Assembly: GCF_014202425.1 (NCBI RefSeq)
Contig: NZ_JACHGT010000010.1
Location: 186,001-250,000, forward strand
Direction: 5' to 3'
Length of the DNA: 64,000 nt
From: Phytomonospora endophytica
GTDB taxonomy: Bacteria > Actinomycetota > Actinomycetes > Mycobacteriales > Micromonosporaceae
A program made the translations under genes and the position numbers. Under the pieces are notes generated by a model. It was given only the letters and a program-made list of their open reading frames with translations. It was not told the DNA's origin and did no database searches. This document shows, piece by piece, positions 35,694-42,952 of the stretch; the first letter of the stretch is position 1, and each line of letters opens with the position of its first letter.

Positions 35694-35966
35694 TCACCGC
35701 CCGCCGGACAACTCCTCGATCGGCAGCCGCGGCGCACCCGACTCGGCCGCGGCCGCCTTGCGCTGCTGCGGCAGACGGTGACCGCCCCGCGGACGCAGCG
35801 CGACCCCCGAGTCGGCCAGCAACCGGTGCACGAAACCGTATGAGCGCCCCAGCTCGGCGGCCAGCGCGCGGATGCTGCGCCCGGCGATGTAGGCCGCGAC
35901 AAGGCTTGAGACCAGTACCGTCCGCTGCGCACCCCGCACCTTCTTGTGCTTCTCAAGCTTGATCAC
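35694..35966 (-). CDS. Small helix-turn-helix protein
   Basis: A 90-residue DNA-binding protein with one clear helix-turn-helix (IAGRSIRALAAELGRSYGFV, then HRLLADSGVALRPRGG). Proteins of this type are widespread and highly conserved in actinomycetes, usually as single small genes. The GTG at 35966 is tentative; a TTG at 35993 is also in frame. The last third is basic and low in structure. Confidence 0.7.
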   Translation of the reverse strand: MIKLEKHKKVRGAQRTVLVSSLVAAYIAGRSIRALAAELGRSYGFVHRLLADSGVALRPRGGHRLPQQRKAAAAESGAPRLPIEELSGGR

Positions 35967-36038
35967 ACCGGGATGAACGAATCCGGAGCGCAAAGAGTCA
36001 CGGGACAGTCGATAACGGGATGAAAGTGAAGATTTCCC

Positions 36039-37484
36039 TCAGTCGCGCTCTGAGACGGCCAGCGGCAGCTCCACCCGGACGCACGTCCCCTCTCCCGGCG
36101 CGCCCGTCATCTCGACGGTCCCCTTGTGCGCGGCCACGATCGACGCGACGATCGACAGCCCGAGCCCCGACCCGCCCGTCGCCCGGGAACGCGAGGGGTC
36201 GGCGCGGTAGAGCCGGTCGAAGGCCCGCGCGCGGTGTTCGTCGTCGAGTCCGGGCCCGTCGTCTCGCACGCTCAGCATCGCCCGGGTGTCCTCGGCGGCC
36301 AGGGTCACCGTGACGGTCGTGCCCGGCGGCGTGTGCTGCCTGGCGTTGGCCAGCAGGTTCGCCGTCACCTGCCGCAGCCTCGCCTCGTCGCCGGTCACCG
36401 TCACGGCCGGCGCCACCTCGGCGACGAGTTCGCGTTCGGCGTCGACCGCCCGCGCGTCGTCCACCGAGTCGGCGACGACCCTCGACAGGTCGCAGTCCCC
36501 GTAGACCTGCTCGGCCTGCTGGTCGAGCCGCGCCAGCAGCAGCATGTCGTCGACCAGCGCCGCCATCCGCAGGTTCTCCGCGCGGATCCGGCTCATCGCC
36601 CGGTCCAGCATCGCCTTCGAGGAGGCGCCGCCCGACTCGTACAGGTCGGCGTAACCGCCGATCGTCGCCAGGGGAGTCCGCAGTTCGTGCGAGGCGTCGG
36701 CGACGAAGCGCCGCAGCCGCTCCTGCTGGGTTTCCCGCTCACCGATCGCACGGACGAGCCGCGACACCATCGTGTTGATCGCGGTGGCCAGCCGCGTCAG
36801 CTCGTCGAAACGCCCGGAACTCTTGACCACCCGGCGGCTCAGGTCGCCCTCGGCGATCGCGGCGGCGGTGTCGATCATGTTCCCGACCGGCCGCAGCCCC
36901 CGCCGCGTGATCCACCAGCTCGCCAGCACGCTCAGCAGCAGAACCCCGGCGACCGTCACCGCCATGGTGGTGATCAGCTGTTCGCGTACGGTGCCGACCT
37001 CGGTCATCGGCGCGGCGAGCACGAGGCTGCCGCTCACCGAGGTCTGCTCGCCGGTGGCCGGATCCAGCATGAGCTGGGCGACGCGGCCGACGACGAGCAG
37101 GCGGTAGTCGGTCGAGCCGTCCGCGCTGGTGGCGGTCACCGCCTCGCCGTGGGCGGGCATGGGGTCGGGGAGTTCGGGCGGGGGCAGCGGGTCGGTGTAG
37201 TACCCGGCGTTGATGACGCCCGCGAGGTTCCCGGCGTCGTCGACGACCAGGACCGCGACGGCCTGGTACGCCGAGGCCGCGGCCGGTGAGGCGATGATCC
37301 GCACGTCGCCGACAGGCGCCTTGACGGTGGCGAGCTGCGGCTGGCGCATGTACTCGCGCAGCTGCGCGTCGAGCCGGGCGGTCATCGAGCCGGTGACGGC
37401 GCTGATGGCGACCACGCTGATCACCGCGGTCGCCAGGCACAACAGCGCGCCGGTCGAGAGGATGAGTCGTGCCTTGATGGTCAT
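36039..37484 (-). CDS. Two-component sensor histidine kinase
   Basis: A 481-residue membrane kinase. Two membrane helices (about residues 7-29 and 167-192) flank an extracellular sensor domain. A HAMP linker follows, then HisKA with the phospho-accepting His in DASHELRTPLATIGGYADLY, and HATPase_c with NLLANARQHT (N box), DDGPGLD (G1) and GGSGLGLSIVASI (G2). It starts 6 bp after the response-regulator gene, so the pair is an operon. The organisation resembles CutRS/TcrYX-type systems. The signal is unknown; the divergent FtsX/ABC genes suggest envelope stress or antimicrobial compounds. Confidence 0.92.
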   Translation of the reverse strand: MTIKARLILSTGALLCLATAVISVVAISAVTGSMTARLDAQLREYMRQPQLATVKAPVGDVRIIASPAAASAYQAVAVLVVDDAGNLAGVINAGYYTDPLPPPELPDPMPAHGEAVTATSADGSTDYRLLVVGRVAQLMLDPATGEQTSVSGSLVLAAPMTEVGTVREQLITTMAVTVAGVLLLSVLASWWITRRGLRPVGNMIDTAAAIAEGDLSRRVVKSSGRFDELTRLATAINTMVSRLVRAIGERETQQERLRRFVADASHELRTPLATIGGYADLYESGGASSKAMLDRAMSRIRAENLRMAALVDDMLLLARLDQQAEQVYGDCDLSRVVADSVDDARAVDAERELVAEVAPAVTVTGDEARLRQVTANLLANARQHTPPGTTVTVTLAAEDTRAMLSVRDDGPGLDDEHRARAFDRLYRADPSRSRATGGSGLGLSIVASIVAAHKGTVEMTGAPGEGTCVRVELPLAVSERD

Positions 37485-37490
37485 CGCAGG

Positions 37491-38234
37491 TCAGGGCCTC
37501 GGTTCCCGTAGCGCGTACCCGACGCCCCGGACGGTGTGGATCAGGCGCGGCGAGCTGTCGTCGAGCTTGCGCCGCAGGTAGGAGATGTAGGTCTCGACGA
37601 GCGAGGTGTCGGTCTCGAAGCGCTGGTCCCACACGCCGAGGAGCAGCTCGGCGCGCGAAAGCACGCGATTGGGGTTTCCCATCAGGTAGCGCAGGAGCTG
37701 GAACTCGGTGCGGGACAGGTTCACCTCGCGCCCGCCCCGCCATACCTGGTGGGAGGCGTTGTCGAGGACGACGTCGGCGACGGTGAGCCGGTCACCGCCG
37801 GTTTCCCGCGTGGGCATGGTTCGGCGCAGCACCGCCTCGATCCGCAGCCGCAGCTCTTCGAGCCGGAAGGGCTTGGTCAGGTAGTCGTCCCCGCCGGCGA
37901 GGAAACCGTCGCGGAGGTCGTCGGGCGCGTCGCGGGCGGTCAGGAAGATGACCGGCGTGGTGTCGGCGACCGCGCGCAGACGGGCGGCGACGGCGAAGCC
38001 GTTCAGGTCGGGAATGTTCACGTCGAGCAGCATCAGGTCCGGGACGAGCTCGCGGACACGGGTCAGCGCCCGCGACCCGGTCTCGGCGAGGTGCACGTCG
38101 TAACCGGCGAAGGAGAGCGCGTCGAGGAGCATGTCGGCCAGGAGCCGCTCATCCTCGACCACGAGCAGCCGGGCGGGGCCGCCGTCGGCGCGGCGGGAGG
38201 GCGAGAGCGCCCCCGCCGGTGTCGTCGTTGCCAT
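37491..38234 (-). CDS. OmpR/PhoB-family response regulator
   Basis: A 247-residue regulator with a 25-residue N-terminal extension. The receiver domain has acidic pair VVEDE, phospho-acceptor Asp in LMLLDVNIPDLNG, Thr/Lys switch residues in FLTARD and DYLTKPF. The winged-helix effector includes NLSRTEFQLLRYLMGNPNRV and the recognition region DTSLVETYISYLRRKLD, ending in TVRGVGYALREP. It is transcribed ahead of its kinase. A set of 11-bp direct repeats lies between it and the divergent permease gene. Confidence 0.92.
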   Translation of the reverse strand: MATTTPAGALSPSRRADGGPARLLVVEDERLLADMLLDALSFAGYDVHLAETGSRALTRVRELVPDLMLLDVNIPDLNGFAVAARLRAVADTTPVIFLTARDAPDDLRDGFLAGGDDYLTKPFRLEELRLRIEAVLRRTMPTRETGGDRLTVADVVLDNASHQVWRGGREVNLSRTEFQLLRYLMGNPNRVLSRAELLLGVWDQRFETDTSLVETYISYLRRKLDDSSPRLIHTVRGVGYALREPRP

Positions 38235-38264
38235 GTCCCTAAGCCTTCCCGGCCTTCATTGGCC

Positions 38265-38297
38265 TTGGCTGGGGCCTGGTTGGGAGTTCGGTGGGAA
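38265..38297. promoter_or_regulatory. Three 11-bp direct repeats, candidate response-regulator site
   Basis: TTGGCTGGGGC, CTGGTTGGGAG and TTCGGTGGGAA follow one another without gaps, each with GG(T/C)TGGG-like core on the same strand. An 11-bp period is what OmpR-type dimers read. The site lies between the regulator gene and the FtsX/ABC operon. Confidence 0.45.
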
Positions 38298-38403
38298 CCG
38301 GCTCCGGATCCTTTGCGCGGCGGCGGACGGCTGCTTTCGTTGGGCGCCTGGCGGGCGGTGGTGTGCCGTGCGCCCCATGTCGGACTCCAATGAGGACAAA
38401 CCC

Positions 38404-39756
38404 ATGAGTGTGGCCGCACGCGGCATCAGGAACACGTTCAGGAACAAGGTCAGGGGCAGCGCCGTCGTGCTCGTGCTGGCCGTCGTCGTCGGCCTCACGC
38501 TGTCGATGCTCGTCGCCAACGAGGCCGTCGCGGCCAGGCTGGCCTCGGTGCGCGAGCAGTTGGACACCACGATCACCGCGATGCCGGCGTTCAGCGAGAA
38601 CGCCGAGGAGATGAGCCTTCTCAACGCCGAGCAGCTCGAACAGGTCCGCGGGCTCGACCACGTCGCCACCGCGAACGGGACCGTCCAGGGCATGCTCGAA
38701 CTGCCCAAGACCGAGGAGGAGAAGGCCGGCGGGCCGCGGATCGCGCTCGGCGCGCCGAACGGCGCCAAAGGCACCACGGACCTCGAATCGGCCGTCGACG
38801 GCACGAAGATGGGCGCCCCCGAGGGCATGAAGTTCCCCGTCCAGCTCGCCGGTACCGACGGCACGCTCAACGGCAGGGGCGAGGCCCTCGACATTCTCGA
38901 CGGCACCGCGCTGGCCGCCGGCGACACGCGCGGCGCGGTGATCAGCGACCAGCTCGCCGAGAAGAACGGGCTGGCCGTCGGGGACACCTTCAAGGCCTTC
39001 GAGGAGACCTTCACCGTCGTCGGGATCGCCGCCGCCGGCGAGGAGTTCGACGGTGTCGGCGTCGTCATGCTCGCCGCGACCGTGATGGAGCTCGGTGACG
39101 TCGACGGCTACAACTCGATCGTCGCCGAGGCCGATGACGTGGACCACCTCGAAGCCGTCAGCGCCGCGATGGGCGAACTGTTCGGGGACACCGTCGAGAT
39201 CACCTCGGAGTCGGAGTCGGCGCTGTCGGCGACGAAGGGCCTGGAGACCGTCGACCGGATCACCTGGCTCGGTTTTCTGATCTGCCTGCTGTGCGCGGCG
39301 GTGATCGTGTTCTTCACGCTGGCGCTGACCGTGCGCGAGCGGCGCAAGGAGGTCGGGGTCCTCAAGGCGATCGGCGGGACCACGCGCGGTGTGATCGCGC
39401 AGTTCGGGATCGAGGCCGTGACGCTCGTGCTCGTCGCGACGGTGCTGGGCCTGGGCGTGACGCTGATGACCAGCAATCTCATCGCCGACGTCCTGGTCAG
39501 CACGAACACGCCCGCGGCGGAGTCCGGCGCGGACGGCATGGTCGCCGGCGGCGGGCGGGTCGTGAAGATGGCCGGCCCGGGTGGTGAGGAGCCGAAGAGC
39601 GCCGCCGACCTCATCGGCGAGGTCACCGCGGGCCTCGGCGGCGACACCCTCGCGCTCGGGGTCTTGAGCGCGCTGGGCATCGCACTGCTGGGCAGTGTCG
39701 TGCCGGCCTGGTTGATAGCGCGGGTGCGTCCCGCCGAAGTTCTGCGAGGGGAGTAG
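38404..39756 (+). CDS. FtsX-like ABC transporter permease
   Basis: A 450-residue MacB-type permease. One membrane helix near the N-terminus (VVLVLAVVVGLTLSMLVAN), a large extracellular domain (about residues 45-280), and three more helices at the C-terminus, including WLGFLICLLCAAVIVFFTLA and the coupling stretch RERRKEVGVLKAIGGTTRGV. The end VRPAEVLRGE is typical. The ATG at 38404 has GAGGAC 6 nt upstream; one at 38377 is also open. Met- and Gly-rich segments occur in the outside domain. It forms a complex with the next gene's ATPase and is probably controlled by the divergent two-component system. Confidence 0.88.
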   Translation: MSVAARGIRNTFRNKVRGSAVVLVLAVVVGLTLSMLVANEAVAARLASVREQLDTTITAMPAFSENAEEMSLLNAEQLEQVRGLDHVATANGTVQGMLELPKTEEEKAGGPRIALGAPNGAKGTTDLESAVDGTKMGAPEGMKFPVQLAGTDGTLNGRGEALDILDGTALAAGDTRGAVISDQLAEKNGLAVGDTFKAFEETFTVVGIAAAGEEFDGVGVVMLAATVMELGDVDGYNSIVAEADDVDHLEAVSAAMGELFGDTVEITSESESALSATKGLETVDRITWLGFLICLLCAAVIVFFTLALTVRERRKEVGVLKAIGGTTRGVIAQFGIEAVTLVLVATVLGLGVTLMTSNLIADVLVSTNTPAAESGADGMVAGGGRVVKMAGPGGEEPKSAADLIGEVTAGLGGDTLALGVLSALGIALLGSVVPAWLIARVRPAEVLRGE

Positions 39757-39760
39757 GGGA

Positions 39761-40447
39761 ATGCTGCAGGTCAAGGACGTCGTCAAACGCTTCAAGTCCG
39801 GCGGGGAGGAGATCGCCGCCGTCGACGGGGTGACCCTGGAGATCCCCGACGCGACCTTCGCCTCGATCGTCGGCAGCAGCGGGAGCGGCAAGAGCACGCT
39901 GCTGGCGCTGATGGGCGCGCTGGACGCGCCGACGAGCGGGACGATCCACGTCGGCGGGGTCGACGTCACCGCGCTTTCGCCGGGCAAGCAGGTCGCCTAC
40001 CGGCGCAGCCGTATCGGTTTCGTGTTCCAGCAGTACAACCTGGTGCCGAACCTGACCGCGCTGGAGAACGTGATGCTCCCGCTGGAGTTCGACGGGGTGA
40101 AGGGCGCCGAACGCAAGGACCGGGCGCTGGCACTGCTGCGGCAGGTCGGGCTGTCGGGCGCGAAACTGGGCCGTCTGCCCGGGAAACTGTCCGGCGGTGA
40201 GCAGCAGCGCGTGTCGATCGCGCGGGCGCTGGCCAACGGGCCGGAGGTGATCCTCGCCGACGAACCGACCGGCAACCTCGACAGCCGTAACGGGAAACGG
40301 ATCGTGACCCTGCTGCGCGACCTGGTGGTGGCGAAGAAGACGACCGTCGTGGTGGTGACGCACGACCGCGGGGTCGCCAACCGCGCCGACATCACCTTCT
40401 CCATGCGCGACGGCAAGATCGTGCACACCAAGAACCGGGGGGTCTAG
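39761..40447 (+). CDS. ABC transporter ATPase (MacB/LolD type)
   Basis: A 228-residue ATPase. Walker A GSSGSGKST, Q loop FVFQQYNLVPNLTALENV, signature LSGGEQQRVSIARAL, Walker B VILADEPTGNLDS, switch His in VVVTHD. All are standard for the MacB/LolD subfamily that powers FtsX-type permeases. It starts 4 bp after the permease stop. The pair may export an envelope-active peptide or act mechanically on the cell wall. Confidence 0.92.
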   Translation: MLQVKDVVKRFKSGGEEIAAVDGVTLEIPDATFASIVGSSGSGKSTLLALMGALDAPTSGTIHVGGVDVTALSPGKQVAYRRSRIGFVFQQYNLVPNLTALENVMLPLEFDGVKGAERKDRALALLRQVGLSGAKLGRLPGKLSGGEQQRVSIARALANGPEVILADEPTGNLDSRNGKRIVTLLRDLVVAKKTTVVVVTHDRGVANRADITFSMRDGKIVHTKNRGV

Positions 40448-40596
40448 ACGCGCGGGGTCCGTGTCGGGATCCCCGCGCCCGCGTTCGCCGCCCGGGACCT
40501 CGCGGCCGGGCGGCGGACGCGCCACGCGGTCACCATCCCGTAACGATCGGCCGCAGGGTGTTGCCGCAGCTCACGGCACTGATCACACTGGCTCGA

Positions 40597-40893
40597 ATGA
40601 GCACCGCCCCCTGGAGCCCCGAACTGGAACTCGACGTGCGCGACGACGGCTGCCGTCTCGCGCTGGTCGGCGTCGCCCACGGCAGCGGCCCGACCCTCCA
40701 GGAGGCGGGTAACGACCTCCTCGACAAGCTCTTCGGCATCTCGGTCGCCGTCCGCCGAAGTGCCGGACGGCGTCCTCCGGTTCGCGGCGTGCATCGGCCC
40801 GAGGTGTGGCTGTGGCTGTGGCGCACGGGGGACATGGCCTTGCGCGGCGGGGACCTTCGTGAGCACGTCTTCGGGCCGGAAGGGGCCCGGTAG
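40597..40893 (+). CDS. Small hypothetical protein
   Basis: A 98-residue protein I do not recognise. It contains a beta strand-rich first half (LELDVRDDGCRLALVGVAHG), a helix (PTLQEAGNDLLDKLFGISVA) and a Trp-rich strand (VWLWLWRTGD). The ATG at 40597 has no strong ribosome site. The 149 bp upstream hold no obvious feature. Confidence 0.5.
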   Translation: MSTAPWSPELELDVRDDGCRLALVGVAHGSGPTLQEAGNDLLDKLFGISVAVRRSAGRRPPVRGVHRPEVWLWLWRTGDMALRGGDLREHVFGPEGAR

Positions 40894-40909
40894 GCAGTCC
40901 GCGCGGCAC

Positions 40910-40962
40910 GATCGAACCGATCGGTACGACCCCCTCGCGGCTTAGATCGAACCGCTCGGTAC
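40910..40962. promoter_or_regulatory. Two direct copies of a palindromic site upstream of tetR
   Basis: GATCGAACCGATCGGTAC at 40910 and GATCGAACCGCTCGGTAC at 40945, 35 bp apart, differing at one base. The core ACCGATCGGT of the first copy is a perfect palindrome. TTAGAT between them could be a -10 element. Autoregulation by the following TetR gene is likely. Confidence 0.6.
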
Positions 40963-40971
40963 CATCTCTGC

Positions 40972-41574
40972 GTGCCAGTCGCCAAAGGAACGTCCCTGGA
41001 CCCCGCCCGTACTCGCGAGGGGATCCTCGCCGCCGCCACCGGCCTGCTCTACCGCCACGGACTCGACGGCGTCGGCGTCAGCGAGCTGTGCCGGGCCGTC
41101 GGCGCCTCGAAGGAGACCCTCTACCGCCACTTCGGCTCCAAGGACGGACTGATCGCCGCCGTCCTCGAAGAACGCAGCGCCCGCGTCACGCACTGGATCG
41201 CCGAGGCCGCCACGGCCGCCGGACCGCGACCCGCCGACCGCCTCGCCGCCGTCTTCGACGCGCTCGGCGAGTGGTACGCCGAACCGGACTTCCGCGGCTG
41301 CGCGATCGTCAACGCCGCCACCCAGCGGCACGCCGACCCGGCGCGCGCGATCGCCGCCACCCACCTCGGCCGCTACCTCACCATGCTCGGCGACATCGCC
41401 GCCGACGCCGAAGCCGCCGACCCCGGACTCCTCGCACGCCAGCTGCTGATGCTCCTGGAAGGCGCCACCGTCGTCGCCGACCACCACGACACGGCCACCG
41501 CCGCGGCCGACGCCAAGGCCGCCGCGCTGGCACTGCTGGCGACCGCCGCCCCCACCCGAAAGCAGGCCCCATGA
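40972..41574 (+). CDS. TetR-family transcriptional regulator
   Basis: A 200-residue repressor with helix-turn-helix at about residues 10-55 (TREGILAAATGLLYRHGLDG, then LCRAVGASKETLYRHFGSKD). The C-terminal ligand domain has FRGCAIVNAATQRHADP, a feature of the AcrR/NemR-like group. GTG at 40972 is the only sensible start; the ribosome site is poor and the transcript may be nearly leaderless. Its stop overlaps the start of the serine hydrolase gene (ATGA), so both are one operon, presumably autoregulated through the two upstream sites. Confidence 0.85.
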   Translation: MPVAKGTSLDPARTREGILAAATGLLYRHGLDGVGVSELCRAVGASKETLYRHFGSKDGLIAAVLEERSARVTHWIAEAATAAGPRPADRLAAVFDALGEWYAEPDFRGCAIVNAATQRHADPARAIAATHLGRYLTMLGDIAADAEAADPGLLARQLLMLLEGATVVADHHDTATAAADAKAAALALLATAAPTRKQAP

Positions 41575-42719
41575 CCGACGTCCACGGCACCACCGCCCCC
41601 GGCTTCGAAGGCGTCGCCGACGCCTTCGCGGCGAACTTCACCGAACACGCCGAACCGGGCGCGTCCTTCGCCGCCTACCGCGACGGCGAACTCGTCGTCG
41701 ACCTCTGGGGCGGCGTCGCCGACCGCGACACCGGCCGCCCCTGGACCGCCGACACCCTCCAGCTCGTCTTCTCCGGAGCCAAGGGCCCGGCGGCCGCCTG
41801 CTTCCTCCTGCTCGCCGAACGCGGGCGGATCGACCTCGACGCGCCGGTCGCCCGCTACTGGCCCGAGTTCGCCGCCGCCGGAAAGAGCGCGATCACGGTC
41901 CGGGAGGTCCTGTCCCACCAGGCCCGCCTGCCCGGAGTGGCCGCCGCGCACACCTACGCCGACTGGCTCGACCGCCCGGCCATGGCCGCGCTGCTGGCCG
42001 CCCAGGCGCCCGCCGACGACCCGCGCGCCGGCTTCATGTACCACGCGGTGACCTTCGGCTGGCTGACCGGCGAGATCCTCGCCCGGGTCGACGGCCGCGG
42101 CATCGGCGAGTTCTTCGCCGAGGAGTTCGCCGGCCCGCTCGGCCTCGACGCCTGGTTCGGCGTCCCCGCGGAACACCACGCGCGCGTGTCCCGGATGGTC
42201 GGCGCTCCCGGCGTCCTCGCCGATGTCGCCGCCGATGAACCGGACCCACTGAAAGTCCTCACCCGCAACATCCTCACCGGATCCGAGGGCCCGGGCATCT
42301 GGAACGACCCCGCCTTCCGAAGCGCCGAACAGGCCGCGGTCGGCCTGCACGCCACCGCCCGTGCGCTCGCCGGCTTCTACGCCTGCCTCGCGCGGGGCGG
42401 CGAACTCGACGGCGTCCGCGTGCTCGAAGAACAGACGATCGCCGAGGGACGTCGCGTGATCCGGCGCGGCATCGAGCCCATGTGGAACGGCCCGATCGTC
42501 TACGGGACCGGCTTCGAACTGCAGAACGAGTCCTTGCGCTTCGGTGCTCCCGAGGACGCCTACGGCCACGCCGGCTGGGGCGGCTCGCGCCACGCGGCCT
42601 GGCCCGGACCGAAGGTCGGCTACTCGTACTGCACGAACGAGATCCGCACCGCCGTACCCGACCGGCGACCCCTCGACCTGCTCGACGCGCTGCACAAGGC
42701 GGTCACCTCCGGGGCGTGA
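41571..42719 (+). CDS. Beta-lactamase-fold serine hydrolase (EstB-like)
   Basis: A 382-residue cytoplasmic hydrolase of the class C beta-lactamase/esterase family. The nucleophile is in the SxxK motif SGAKG, the YxN-equivalent Tyr in GFMYHAVTFGWL, and the third motif region is YGHAGWGGSRHAAW with HxG replacing KTG, as in EstB esterases. No signal peptide, so it is an intracellular esterase or amidase rather than a secreted penicillin-binding protein. It is translationally coupled to the TetR gene and followed by a strong hairpin. Confidence 0.87.
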   Translation: MTDVHGTTAPGFEGVADAFAANFTEHAEPGASFAAYRDGELVVDLWGGVADRDTGRPWTADTLQLVFSGAKGPAAACFLLLAERGRIDLDAPVARYWPEFAAAGKSAITVREVLSHQARLPGVAAAHTYADWLDRPAMAALLAAQAPADDPRAGFMYHAVTFGWLTGEILARVDGRGIGEFFAEEFAGPLGLDAWFGVPAEHHARVSRMVGAPGVLADVAADEPDPLKVLTRNILTGSEGPGIWNDPAFRSAEQAAVGLHATARALAGFYACLARGGELDGVRVLEEQTIAEGRRVIRRGIEPMWNGPIVYGTGFELQNESLRFGAPEDAYGHAGWGGSRHAAWPGPKVGYSYCTNEIRTAVPDRRPLDLLDALHKAVTSGA

Positions 42720-42752
42720 AACGACCTGCGGCCACAGGGCCGAAAGCGCCGT

Positions 42753-42790
42753 CCTCCGCTGTCGTGGCCCGGGCACACCGACAGCGGAGG
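42753..42790 (+). terminator. Hairpin terminator after the serine hydrolase gene
   Basis: CCTCCGCTGTCG and its exact complement, 12 bp with a 14-nt loop, 33 bp past the hydrolase stop. Confidence 0.6.
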
Positions 42791-42798
42791 CACCCGTC

Positions 42799-42900
42799 AT
42801 GGCGATCACGTCGCTGCGCGAGTCCACACTGCGCAAACGCTTCGAGATGCTCGACGTCGACGGCAACGGCTATGGCCTCAAAGCCTTGCGGCGCAAGGAA
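42799..42900 (+). pseudogene. Fragment of an EF-hand calcium-binding protein
   Basis: From ATG 42799 about 34 codons read LRKRFEMLDVDGNGYGLKAL, a first EF-hand helix and loop (DVDGNGYG) as in small actinomycete calcium-binding proteins. After the loop the usual acidic residues and the second hand are missing and the frame runs into the next gene. No ribosome site is clear. It is either a decayed gene or a coincidental short match. Confidence 0.35.
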
Positions 42901-42952
42901 GGCACCGGAGCGAAAGCGACCATGTCGGGGCCGTCTGCCACAATCTGCGGCC

